A stretch of DNA of 64,000 nucleotides from Azoarcus sp. (GTDB taxonomy: Bacteria; Pseudomonadota; Gammaproteobacteria; Burkholderiales; Rhodocyclaceae), in NCBI GenBank assembly GCA_031285965.1, contig JAITVD010000033.1, positions 1-64,000 of the forward strand, in the 5' to 3' direction. A model generated the notes under the pieces. That model was not told where the DNA came from, ran no database searches, and saw only the letters and a list, made by a program, of their open reading frames with translations. Position numbers and translations under genes: made by a program. Below, piece after piece: positions 25,480-34,103 of this stretch. Position 1 is the stretch's first letter. Each line of letters starts with the position of its first letter.

Positions 25480-26907
25480 ATGAGTTTTGCCGATCTCGGC
25501 CTTATCCCGGAACTTCTTCAGGCTGTCGCCGACGCGGGCTACACTGAACCCACCCCAATCCAGCAACAAGCCATTCCCATCATCCTCGGCGGGCTGGATG
25601 TGATGGGAGGCGCACAGACCGGCACGGGCAAAACAGCAGGATTCACCCTGCCGCTGTTGCAGCGCCTTGCCCGTCACGCCAATACCAGCGCCTCGCCCGC
25701 CCGGCATCCTGTTCGCGCATTGATTCTTGCCCCAACCCGCGAATTGGCGATGCAGGTTTTCGAGTCCGTCACAGGGTATGGCCGACATTTGAGCCTTCGC
25801 GCCACCTGCATCTACGGCGGTGTCGACATGAACGCGCAAATGCAGGAATTGCGTCGTGGCGTTGAGGTCGTCATCGCCACGCCGGGCCGGCTGCTTGACC
25901 ATGTCCAGCAAAAAACCGTCCATTTCTCGCAGGTTGAAGTGCTGGTGCTGGATGAGGCTGACCGAATGCTCGATATGGGATTCATCCCGGACATCCGCCG
26001 CATTCTGGAACTGCTGCCTGCGAATCGGCAGAGCCTCCTTTTTTCCGCCACCTTTTCGGAAGAAATCCGCAAGCTCGCTGACCGGATGCTGAAAAACCCG
26101 AAACTGATTGAAGTGGCTCGCCGCAACACGGTCTCGGAAACCATCACCCATGTGGTGCATCCGGTGAGCGCGGGGATGAAGCGCAACCTGCTTGCCCACT
26201 TGCTGCGCCACCAGCCGGACACGCAAATGCTGGTGTTCGTCGACACGAAAATCGGCTGCGGGCGGCTGGCGCATTTCCTCACGCGCAGCGGCATTTCCGC
26301 AGATGCCATCCACGGGGACAAAAGCCAGCAGCAACGCACCGAAACGCTGGAAGCGTTCAAAGCGGGGCATTTGCGCGTTTTGGTCGCCACAGATGTTGCC
26401 GCCAGAGGGCTGGACATCGACGATTTGCCCTGCGTCATCAATTTTGAGTTGCCGCACACCGCCGAGGATTACATCCACCGCATTGGCCGCACGGGACGGG
26501 CGGGCAACAAGGGACGCGCCGTTTCATTGGTCAGCCCCGAAGAAAAGCACTGGCTCGCGGAAATCCAGAAACTCATCAAATTCGAGATCCCGCGTGAGAC
26601 TGTTCCCGGCTTCGACCCGGAACCCGAGACTTCCGAGGCAGATGCCGAGCCGCGCCGCCGCACGAGCCGCAGCGCGGAAGCCCGTGCCGGACGCGAAGGC
26701 GGCGGCAAAAGCGCAAAACGCGGACATTCCCCGCGACACAATACGCCCTCCCCCATGACCGCCGCCGACGGTTTCGATTTTTCCAAGCCCTATGAGCCTG
26801 CCGCCAGCCTCATCCCACAGCAAAAGGCTCCGCCCGCGCGCGCCGATCAGCCCACCAAGCCCCAGCGCCCGCTAGCGGCCCTGCTTGGCGGCCTGGGCAA
26901 AAAATAA
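25480..26907 (+). CDS. rhlE: DEAD-box RNA helicase RhlE
   Basis: ATP-dependent RNA helicase involved in ribosome assembly and RNA turnover. Motifs in order: Q motif (PTPIQQQAIP), Walker A AQTGTGKT, PTRELAMQV, TPGRLLD, DEADRMLDMGF, SAT, ATDVAARGLDI and HRIGRTGRAG. The C-terminal tail (about 380-475) is rich in Arg, Lys and Pro, as in the RhlE group. It has 475 residues. Confidence 0.93.
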   Translation: MSFADLGLIPELLQAVADAGYTEPTPIQQQAIPIILGGLDVMGGAQTGTGKTAGFTLPLLQRLARHANTSASPARHPVRALILAPTRELAMQVFESVTGYGRHLSLRATCIYGGVDMNAQMQELRRGVEVVIATPGRLLDHVQQKTVHFSQVEVLVLDEADRMLDMGFIPDIRRILELLPANRQSLLFSATFSEEIRKLADRMLKNPKLIEVARRNTVSETITHVVHPVSAGMKRNLLAHLLRHQPDTQMLVFVDTKIGCGRLAHFLTRSGISADAIHGDKSQQQRTETLEAFKAGHLRVLVATDVAARGLDIDDLPCVINFELPHTAEDYIHRIGRTGRAGNKGRAVSLVSPEEKHWLAEIQKLIKFEIPRETVPGFDPEPETSEADAEPRRRTSRSAEARAGREGGGKSAKRGHSPRHNTPSPMTAADGFDFSKPYEPAASLIPQQKAPPARADQPTKPQRPLAALLGGLGKK

Positions 26908-27065
26908 GTGCGTCCGCGCAGCCAAAACGCAAATAACCGCCGTCTTGCCCCTGCTATTCGCCCGTTCCATATTGGTCGCGGCGAGTAAGCTGGCGCACGG
27001 TGTTTTCATAAAACCACCCCGCTCCGTCCTTCACGCGCCGACATAACCCGACCGGACAGCCTGGC

Positions 27066-28286
27066 ATGCAGCCACCGATGAAATCCGCTCCGCCATCGCG
27101 GAACGAACACGGCGAAGAGTTATTCATTCCTGACTTCTCGGAAGGCGCGGAAGTCGGGGTTTACCTCGCCCTGCTCGAACTCATCGACGAAGGGCTGCTC
27201 ATTACCGGCGACGAAAATATCATCGACGCCAACAGCGCCGCCTGCCGCTTGCTAGGCCGCAGCTACCGCCAGCTTGCCGGACAGCCGCTGGCCGACCTGT
27301 TCGCGGATGGCCATGCGTTTCTTGAGGCGCGCGAAAGGCTGCTGATTCGGGGCGAGGCGCGTGGCACGCTCCGGCTTGTCCTGCCCGACGGGCGCGGACA
27401 TGATTTTCCCTACATTGCCGCGCCCCGGCTGCGCCCCGGCATACATGCCATCGTTCTTGGCTACGAACGGCTGTCCGCCGAACCCACGCCGACGGCTTGT
27501 CCATTGGCGCTCCATTTTCAGCCGCAAGTCGACGCGCGCAACGGCAAGCTCTACGCGGGCGAAGCCCTGCTGCACTGGCAGCCGCCCGGACAGGATTCGC
27601 GCACATTCGACCAAATCGAAGCCGCCATTGCCGCCGTCGACACGGCACGCGCCGCCCGCTCCCGAAAAAAAAGGAATGCCGTCAGCCCTGTCGGGAGCGA
27701 GGAAATGGAACTCGACGCTTGGGCGCTTTCCGTCATCTGCCGCGCCGCCGCCACTTGGCCGCACCTCCTTGGACATGCCCCGGTCGTCAGCATCAACATT
27801 TCAGCCAGCCAGCTTCCCGGCGGCGGCTTGCCCAAACGAATCCGCGCGGCGCTCGCCATGAGCCGCCTCGACCCGCGCAGTTTGGAACTATCCATCGACG
27901 CCGCCGCGCTTTCGCTGCATGAATCCGACCTCGCGCCCACGCTGCGGGCGCTGGCTGAGATGCGCGTCCGGCTGGCGCTCGACAATTTTGGGCGCGATCC
28001 GGTCTCCGTCGCGCAACTGAGCCGCTACCGTTTCAGCGTGCTCAAGCTCGACGCAAACCTTGCCGCGCAGATTGGCCGCAACGACGGGGATACGGCGCTC
28101 ATCGAAGCCATCGCCCAGATGTGCGCCCCGCTCGGCATCCGCGTCATGGCGCGGGGCGTAACCCGTCGGGCGCAGCAAGATTTTCTGCTCGCGCTGGGAT
28201 GCGACCTGCAACAAGGCCCGTTCATTGGCACGGCACAGGAAGAACACGTTTTTGCGGGTTTTCTGTCGGAGCGGCTTTTTTGCTAG
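27066..28286 (+). CDS. PAS domain plus degenerate EAL domain protein
   Basis: About residues 30-140 form a PAS domain (LIDEGLLITGDENIIDANSA). From about 150 an EAL fold follows, with GEALLHW and SINISASQL. Several residues needed to cut c-di-GMP are missing. The usual ELEITE position reads LELSIDAAAL, DDFG reads DNFG, and the EGVET loop reads ARGVTRR. QGPFIG replaces QGYLF. It is probably not an active phosphodiesterase; it may bind c-di-GMP or a partner protein. No membrane segment is present. It sits between rhlE and a nucleoside kinase gene. Confidence 0.85.
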   Translation: MQPPMKSAPPSRNEHGEELFIPDFSEGAEVGVYLALLELIDEGLLITGDENIIDANSAACRLLGRSYRQLAGQPLADLFADGHAFLEARERLLIRGEARGTLRLVLPDGRGHDFPYIAAPRLRPGIHAIVLGYERLSAEPTPTACPLALHFQPQVDARNGKLYAGEALLHWQPPGQDSRTFDQIEAAIAAVDTARAARSRKKRNAVSPVGSEEMELDAWALSVICRAAATWPHLLGHAPVVSINISASQLPGGGLPKRIRAALAMSRLDPRSLELSIDAAALSLHESDLAPTLRALAEMRVRLALDNFGRDPVSVAQLSRYRFSVLKLDANLAAQIGRNDGDTALIEAIAQMCAPLGIRVMARGVTRRAQQDFLLALGCDLQQGPFIGTAQEEHVFAGFLSERLFC

Positions 28287-28345
28287 CATCACCACTTCAT
28301 CCATTCTTCATCTTTGCCTGATTACGGCGCGAATCCACGACCACA

Positions 28346-28993
28346 ATGCTCGAAAAAGTACGCCATATCGCCGTAGAAGGCCCCATCGGCGCGGGAAAAA
28401 CTTCACTGGCGCGGCGCTTGGCCGCTTACCTTCCATCCGCCAAGCCAGTTTTTGAACAACCGCACGACAACCCCTTTCTCGCCCGTTTCTACCAAAATCC
28501 CGAACGCTGGGCTTTGCCAGCGCAGCTTCATTTCCTTTTTCAGCGGTTCGAGCAGCTCAAGGCGCTGAACGGCGAAGATGAAAAAGAGTGCCAGTACATC
28601 GTCACCGACTTCATGCTGGAACGCGACCCGCTGTTTGCCAAATGCAACCTGCCGCCGGACGAGCTGGCGCTGTACGAAAAAATCTACGCCGCCATGAAGC
28701 CGCCTGCGCTGCCCGCGCCCGATTTGGTCATCTATCTGCAAGCGCCAGTCTCATCGCTGGCGGCGCGTGTCTATAAGCGCGGCGTTGATGCCGAGCGCCG
28801 CATTACCGAAACCTATCTTGAAAAAGTCGCCAAGCACTACGCCGATTTCTTTTTCAGATACGAAGCCTCGCCGCTGTTCGCCGTTGACTCCACCGCGCTC
28901 AACCCGGTCGACAGCGACAGCGATTTCATGCTTTTGGTCGAACGGCTCAAAGAGATGCGAGGGCATCGGGAATTCTTTGGGTACGCCGACTGA
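28346..28993 (+). CDS. Deoxynucleoside kinase
   Basis: Phosphorylates deoxynucleosides (deoxyadenosine/deoxyguanosine type) for salvage. It has the P-loop GPIGAGKTSLARRL, the ERDPLFAK segment that carries the DRS-like substrate motif, and a LID with KRGVDAERRI. The 215 residues match the dGK/dCK family found in many betaproteobacteria, where it is often near folK and panB; those genes are not here. It precedes the aldo-keto reductase by 20 bases. Confidence 0.85.
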   Translation: MLEKVRHIAVEGPIGAGKTSLARRLAAYLPSAKPVFEQPHDNPFLARFYQNPERWALPAQLHFLFQRFEQLKALNGEDEKECQYIVTDFMLERDPLFAKCNLPPDELALYEKIYAAMKPPALPAPDLVIYLQAPVSSLAARVYKRGVDAERRITETYLEKVAKHYADFFFRYEASPLFAVDSTALNPVDSDSDFMLLVERLKEMRGHREFFGYAD

Positions 28994-29013
28994 AAACCGA
29001 TAAGGAGAACGCC

Positions 29014-29841
29014 ATGACGCAAACCACCTTGACCCTGAACGACGGCATGCAGATTCCGCAGCTTGGATTCGGCACTTGGCAGACCCCGGAAGAAAAGGCC
29101 GCCGCCGCCGTGGCTGCCGCGCTGGCTGCGGGCTACAGGCTCATCGACACGGCCTCCGCCTACGGAAACGAGACGGGCGTCGGCGAAGGCATCCGCCGCT
29201 CGGGCGTGCCGCGTGAAAAAATATTCGTGACCACCAAGCTATGGAACAGCGACCAAGGCTTTGACGAAACGCTCCGCGCCTGCGAAGAAAGCCTGCAACG
29301 GCTGCGGCTCGACGCGGTCGACCTCTACCTGATTCATTGGCCGATGCCGCGCATGGAACGCTACCTCGATAGCTGGCGCGCCCTGATCGCGCTGAAAAAC
29401 GAAGGGCGCGTGCGCTCGATTGGCGTCTCCAATTTCCAGATTTCCCATCTACAGCACCTTCTAGATGAAACCGGTGTCGTTCCGTCGGTCAACCAAATCG
29501 AACTGCACCCCTTTTTCCAGCAACGGGAACTGCGCGCCTTTCACGCCAAGCACGGCATTGCCACCGAATCTTGGAGCCCGCTCGGGCAAGGCGCGGCGCT
29601 GCGAAACGACCGGGTTCTGCGCATCGCGCAAAAGCACCAGAAAACCTCCGCGCAAGTCGTATTGCGCTGGCATATCGACAACGGCCTCATCACGATTCCG
29701 AAATCGGTCACGCCAGCGCGTATCAACGAAAACTCCCGCGTTTTCGATTTCAGCCTCGACGCCGAAGATATTGCCCTGCTGGACGTTCTCGACAGCCCTA
29801 AAGGCCGCATCGGCCCTGACCCGGACACGGCGGATTTTTAG
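29014..29841 (+). CDS. Aldo-keto reductase
   Basis: NADPH-dependent carbonyl reductase of the AKR5/2,5-diketo-D-gluconate reductase type. The catalytic tetrad is visible: Asp in YRLIDTASAYGNE, Tyr in the same motif, Lys in TTKLW and His in LIHWP. The NADPH site (IPKSVTPARINENSRVFDF) is present. It has 275 residues with a clear AAGGAG ribosome site. The in vivo substrate is unknown. It lies in a short operon with the deoxynucleoside kinase. Confidence 0.9.
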   Translation: MTQTTLTLNDGMQIPQLGFGTWQTPEEKAAAAVAAALAAGYRLIDTASAYGNETGVGEGIRRSGVPREKIFVTTKLWNSDQGFDETLRACEESLQRLRLDAVDLYLIHWPMPRMERYLDSWRALIALKNEGRVRSIGVSNFQISHLQHLLDETGVVPSVNQIELHPFFQQRELRAFHAKHGIATESWSPLGQGAALRNDRVLRIAQKHQKTSAQVVLRWHIDNGLITIPKSVTPARINENSRVFDFSLDAEDIALLDVLDSPKGRIGPDPDTADF

Positions 29842-29858
29842 GGACAGGAACGATTTCT

Positions 29859-29880
29859 GGCTCCGCTAACGGGCGGAGCC
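29859..29880. terminator. Convergent stem-loop between aldo-keto reductase and receiver gene
   Basis: GGCTCCGC (29859-29866) pairs with GCGGAGCC (29873-29880). It lies between two convergent genes, but neither strand has a good T run, so termination efficiency is uncertain. Confidence 0.55.
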
Positions 29881-29910
29881 AAAATTTGGCGACCAAACAG
29901 CGCGTTTCCC

Positions 29911-30714
29911 TTACCTTCGCAATGCGCGGGTGATTTCGTGCCGGATGGTGCGCTGGTCGAACGGCTTGTCGCAGATTGCCGAAACGCCCGCTTTCTCGAC
30001 TGCGGCAAGGCGTCCTAGATTGTTCTCGCTGGTCAGCATCAAAATCGGAACTTCCGTCTGCCAGCTTTGCGTGCGGATGTATTCGATCAGGGCGCGGCCA
30101 TCCATCTCGGGCATGTTGTAGTCCGTCAGCACGATGTCGAACATCGTGTCAGCCAGCATTGTCACCGCGTCCTTTCCGTTTTCCGCCTCGAAAATGTGCT
30201 TGATTCCCATGTCTTCGAGCAGATGGCGGACGTAATTGCGCGACATAACGCTGTCATCGACCAGCAGCACTTTCAGGTTTTCCGGTTCCTCATCCTCGCC
30301 GAGTTCCAGTTCTTCGGGAGGGGAAGCGTTTTCGAGAACGGAAACGAGCGCCCGCTGCATCTGTTCAGGCGTAAAAGGCTTTTCGATGATGCAGCACGCG
30401 CCGGACTGGCGCACCGGATCGAGCACTTGCGGGCGGGTTTCGCTGGAAATCAGGATGAACGGAACCCTCTCCAGCGCAGCATCGTCGCGCATGGCGGCGA
30501 CCAATTCCGTGCCGCTCATATCCGGTAGATAAAAGGCGCTGACAACGGCATCGGGCGGCTTGGCGCGCATTTCGGAAAGCGCCTCGCCCGCGCCGCTGAA
30601 ATGGCGCATCTGGGATACGCCTAGCTGATCGAGCATATGCGTGACCAGTTGGGTTTGCATGGACGAAGGCTCTACCAGATAAACCGTCAGGCTGTCGAAA
30701 GATATGGAAGCCAT
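29911..30714 (-). CDS. Double-receiver response regulator (pseudo-REC plus REC)
   Basis: A 267-residue protein with two CheY-like domains and no output domain. The second (about 145-265) is canonical: VLLVDDS, phospho-accepting Asp in LTDYNMPEMDG, MLTSEN and CDKPF. The first (about 5-125) has LVEPS instead of the acidic pair, and Ala at the phosphorylation site (VVSAFYLPDMSG), but keeps Ser in ISSET and Lys in EKPF; it is a pseudo-receiver. The ATG at 30714 has a GGAGA upstream; a longer frame to 31173 is unsupported. It may act in chemotaxis-like or phosphorelay signalling. Confidence 0.85.
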   Translation of the reverse strand: MASISFDSLTVYLVEPSSMQTQLVTHMLDQLGVSQMRHFSGAGEALSEMRAKPPDAVVSAFYLPDMSGTELVAAMRDDAALERVPFILISSETRPQVLDPVRQSGACCIIEKPFTPEQMQRALVSVLENASPPEELELGEDEEPENLKVLLVDDSVMSRNYVRHLLEDMGIKHIFEAENGKDAVTMLADTMFDIVLTDYNMPEMDGRALIEYIRTQSWQTEVPILMLTSENNLGRLAAVEKAGVSAICDKPFDQRTIRHEITRALRR

Positions 30715-30871
30715 TGCGCTGCTCTCCGCCGGGTAGTATGAATACATTCTAGTGGCGAAAACGGGGGCGCAGACGTGGAGTAATCCGTCATTTGCGCATT
30801 TTTGGCATACCGCCCAAAAATTGAATGGCGTATAAACCATGCCTGCCTGAGGGGCATTCACGTAGAATCGC

Positions 30872-32155
30872 ATGGATATTCCCATTCCCATTTGCTGCCC
30901 ATTCAATATCTGTTTGCCCATGCCTCTCCCCTGCCCCGTGCGCACCCGCTTTTTCGACACCGCCCTAAATGAACAGGCGGCTTTGCAGACCATCCGCCGC
31001 GACCTCCACGCCCATCCCGAAACGGCTTTCCGCGAAACGCGCACGGCAGATGTGATTGCGCGCGAATTGGCGGCGCTTGGCATCGAAACACATCGCGGCA
31101 TCGGAAAAACCGGCGTGGTCGGGGTATTGTGGGCGGGCAATGGCGGGCGGGCAATCGGCTTGCGGGCGGACATGGACGCGCTGCCAATTCATGAAGCCAA
31201 CGATTTTGCCCATCGCTCCGCGCTGGATGGCTGCATGCACGCATGCGGGCATGACGGCCACGTCACGATGCTGCTGGGCGCGGCAAGGCTGCTGGCCGCT
31301 TCGCGGGATTTCGATGGAACCGTGTATTTGATTTTCCAGCCTGCGGAAGAAAGCCAAGGCGGCTCGAAAGCCATGATAGAAGATGGGCTTTTTGAGCGGT
31401 TTCCGATGGACGCGGTGTACGGACTGCACAACTGGCCGGGGCTGCCCGCCGGACATTTTGCCGTACATGCCGGGGCGGTCATGGCGGGAACGGACCGTTT
31501 CGACATCCGCATCCGGGGCATCGGCGGACATGCCGCCATGCCGCACCTGACAGCCGACCCTATCCATGCCGGGGCGGCGCTGGTACAGGCCGTGCAGAGC
31601 GTGGTGTCGCGCTCGCTCGACCCTTTTGACGCGGCAGTGGTTTCCGTGACCTGCTTCCATTCGGGCGATGTCTATAACGTCATCCCCGCCCAAGCGGAAT
31701 TGTCCGGGACTTTGCGCAGCTTTTCCCAGAACGTGCGGCAAAGGGCTTTTTCCCGCCTCGCCGAACTGTGCGCGGGGCTGGCCGCCGCTTTGGGCGTAGA
31801 AATTGATTTTTTCCCGCGTGACGGCAACTACCCGCCCACCATCAATACCGCTGCGGAAGCCATGAACTGCCAGCAAGCCGCTGCGGCGGTCATGGGGCGC
31901 GAGCGGGTGCGCACCGACGAGCGCCCCAGCATGGGCGCCGAAGATTTCTCTTTCTATCTTCAGCACAAACCCGGCGCTTACATCTGGATTGGCAACGGCA
32001 CGGCGGAAGAGGCCGGGACGAATTGCGGCGCGGGGCTGCACAATCCTGCCTATGATTTCAACGATGGCATTCTGCCTTTTGGGGCGGCGTACTGGGCGGA
32101 GCTTGTCCATCATGCCTTGGGGCAGGCCGCGCCCAACATGGTTGGCGATAAATGA
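30872..32155 (+). CDS. M20-family amidohydrolase (hippurate hydrolase-like)
   Basis: Metal-dependent hydrolase that cleaves N-acyl amino acids or related amides in the cytoplasm. Zinc-site motifs are present: GLRADMDALPI, HACGHDGH, and QPAEESQGG; the dimerisation domain is in the middle (RGIGGHAAMP). C-terminal MGAEDFSFYL is the final metal-ligand region. Substrate not inferable. The start could be 30872 or 30920 (MPLPCPV); neither has a strong ribosome site. The stop overlaps rmuC by four bases (ATGA). Confidence 0.88.
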   Translation: MDIPIPICCPFNICLPMPLPCPVRTRFFDTALNEQAALQTIRRDLHAHPETAFRETRTADVIARELAALGIETHRGIGKTGVVGVLWAGNGGRAIGLRADMDALPIHEANDFAHRSALDGCMHACGHDGHVTMLLGAARLLAASRDFDGTVYLIFQPAEESQGGSKAMIEDGLFERFPMDAVYGLHNWPGLPAGHFAVHAGAVMAGTDRFDIRIRGIGGHAAMPHLTADPIHAGAALVQAVQSVVSRSLDPFDAAVVSVTCFHSGDVYNVIPAQAELSGTLRSFSQNVRQRAFSRLAELCAGLAAALGVEIDFFPRDGNYPPTINTAAEAMNCQQAAAAVMGRERVRTDERPSMGAEDFSFYLQHKPGAYIWIGNGTAEEAGTNCGAGLHNPAYDFNDGILPFGAAYWAELVHHALGQAAPNMVGDK

Positions 32156-33351
32156 TGACTGACTTGCCGCAATTTTCCACGCTGCTTTTTCTTCTGCTCG
32201 CGGGGCTTGCCCTGCTGCTTGGCATTGCCGCCGCGCTGATCTGGCAGACCGCCACAGCGAGCCGCCGCGAACGCCTTTTGCTGGAGACGCTGGAACGCGG
32301 CGCACTTGACCAGCACCGGGAACTGCTGCGGGATTTGCACGACAGGATGGAACGGCAGACAGACCGCATCGGGGAGCACGCCCGCGCCGACCGCGAATTG
32401 CTCCAGAGCGGCCTGACGGCCAGTTCGATGCAGTTGTCCCGCGCCATCGACACCCTCACGAGCAGCGTGGAAGGCCGCTTGCAGACGCTCTCCGGGCATG
32501 TCAACACCCGTCTCGATGAGGGCTTGCGCAAAACAAACGACACCTTCGCCAACGTCATGGCGCGGCTGGCGACGATAGACGAAGCGCAGAAAAAAATCGA
32601 CGGGCTGGCCTCCAGCGTCGTGAGCCTTCAGGAAATTCTGGGGGACAAACGCGCCCGTGGCGCGTTTGGCGAAGTGCAGCTTGAAGCCCTAGTGCGCAAC
32701 GCATTGCCGCCGGATGCCTTTGCCTTTCAGGCGACGCTGCCCAACGGCAGCCGTGCCGATTGCCTGCTCGACCTGCCCCAGCCCACGGGCAAAGTTGCCA
32801 TCGATGCCAAGTTCCCGCTCGAAAACTACAACCGGATGTTCGACCCATCGCTGGCGCAAGCCGACCGCAAGGCCGCGCAGGCCGCCTTCCGCGCCGACGT
32901 GCGCCGCCACATCGACGCCATTGCCGACAAATACATCCTGCCCGGCGTCACGGCGGAGGGCGCAGTGATGTTCCTGCCCGCCGAAGCGGTTTTTGCCGAA
33001 CTGCACGCCTCGCACCCCGAAATCATTGCCCACGCGCAAGCGCGGCGGATATGGATTGTTTCGCCCACCACCCTGATGGCGGTGCTCAACACGGCGCGGG
33101 CGGTGCTCAAAGACGTTGAGACCCGCCGCCAGATTCACATCATCCAAGAAGAACTGGGGCGGCTGGCAAAGGATTTCGGGCGCTTCAACGACCGCATGGA
33201 CGCGCTGTCCCGCCATATCGGGCTGGTGAGCAAAGACGTGGAAGAAGTCCACATCTCCAGCCGCAAAATCAGCGCCCGTTTCCAGCGCATCGAGTCAGCA
33301 CGGCTCGACGAAGCGGGCGGGGAAGAAGCGGACGCGCAGCAATTATCTTGA
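32152..33351 (+). CDS. rmuC: DNA recombination protein RmuC
   Basis: A 399-residue protein limiting inversion-type rearrangements, of the PD-(D/E)XK nuclease-like RmuC family. One N-terminal membrane segment (LLFLLLAGLALLLGIAAAL) is followed by a coiled coil (about 40-150). The conserved domain holds LGDKRARGAFGEVQLE, VAIDAKFPLENY and FLPAEAVFAELHASHPEI, then IWIVSPTTLMAVLNTAR. It is translationally coupled to the M20 gene through ATGA. Confidence 0.93.
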   Translation: MMTDLPQFSTLLFLLLAGLALLLGIAAALIWQTATASRRERLLLETLERGALDQHRELLRDLHDRMERQTDRIGEHARADRELLQSGLTASSMQLSRAIDTLTSSVEGRLQTLSGHVNTRLDEGLRKTNDTFANVMARLATIDEAQKKIDGLASSVVSLQEILGDKRARGAFGEVQLEALVRNALPPDAFAFQATLPNGSRADCLLDLPQPTGKVAIDAKFPLENYNRMFDPSLAQADRKAAQAAFRADVRRHIDAIADKYILPGVTAEGAVMFLPAEAVFAELHASHPEIIAHAQARRIWIVSPTTLMAVLNTARAVLKDVETRRQIHIIQEELGRLAKDFGRFNDRMDALSRHIGLVSKDVEEVHISSRKISARFQRIESARLDEAGGEEADAQQLS

Positions 33352-33432
33352 GCCAGCGGGGTTTTGCCTCGCGCTCCCCGCCTGCGCTGGCGTGCGGGAA
33401 GCCCGCTTCGCAATCCCTAAAAAATAAACCAG

Positions 33433-33472
33433 CCACCCGGTTTCGCTGAAACAAAATACCGAAACCGGATGG
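33433..33472 (-). terminator. Terminator shared by brnA-like gene and rmuC
   Basis: CCGGTTTCG (33437-33445) pairs with CGAAACCGG (33460-33468), extended by three outer pairs. On the minus strand it is followed within a few bases by TTTATTTTTT, so it serves the antitoxin gene. It can also fold on plus after rmuC. Confidence 0.75.
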
Positions 33473-33497
33473 CCCGCGAGGGAAAACGCGCTTTCCG

Positions 33498-33686
33498 TTA
33501 TTCGTTTGGGGTTTGTTCCTTCAGCCACTCACGCATGATCTGGTTGATCCGCGTCTGCCAGCCCTTGCCTGTGGCCCGAAGGCTTTCGAGCACGTCGATG
33601 TCCATTCGCAACGAAACCATCTGCTTTACGGGGCGCTCATAGGGAGGACGCCCTCTGCGGTTTTTGATTTCAACAACTTCTGGCAT
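33498..33686 (-). CDS. brnA: BrnA-like antitoxin (orphan)
   Basis: A 62-residue protein ending in the BrnA/ribbon-helix-helix signature VSLRMDIDVLESLRATGKGW then QTRINQIMREWL. In known systems brnT, the RNase toxin, lies just upstream of brnA. Here no BrnT reading frame is visible in the 400 bases upstream, so it appears to be an orphan. The basic, Pro-rich N-terminus (RRGRPPYERPVKQ) is normal. Confidence 0.8.
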   Translation of the reverse strand: MPEVVEIKNRRGRPPYERPVKQMVSLRMDIDVLESLRATGKGWQTRINQIMREWLKEQTPNE

Positions 33687-34103
33687 GGTTACAACTCCCT
33701 TCTGCTATTGCTACCAAGGTTTATGGTGCTGCTATCCCAAAAGCGGGAGGTGTTGCTTTTGTGTCAATACTCGTGAAGATTCCCCTTGATTATACTGATA
33801 GTTTCAGTACAAGAACGAAACTCCTTCTATCTTCTTGTTTCGGGAAACTTTTTGGCTATTCGTATAAACCGCCTCTCCCCAGTACAGCGGCAGCTTTGCC
33901 ATAACTCGCCCATTGCGTATTTTTCACCGTTTTTACAGGCATTTCAGCCAAGAAATAAACACTTTCAGCACTCGCCGAAGCCGCGCCGGATGTGTTCGGA
34001 TAAACCGAAAGCCCCAACCGCTTCGGAGCGCGGCATCGCCTTAGCGCACAGGACAACGCCTCCAGGCTCCTCAGCCGTCCTTAAAAAAATCGGGAACAAA
34101 CCT
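33687..34103. other. Noncoding stretch upstream of the brnA-like gene
   Basis: I see no protein-like frame here: a 182-codon plus-strand frame from 33786 is mostly antisense to the chemoreceptor gene. The first half is AT-rich and could hold the antitoxin promoter. No brnT toxin remains were recognised. Confidence 0.5.
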
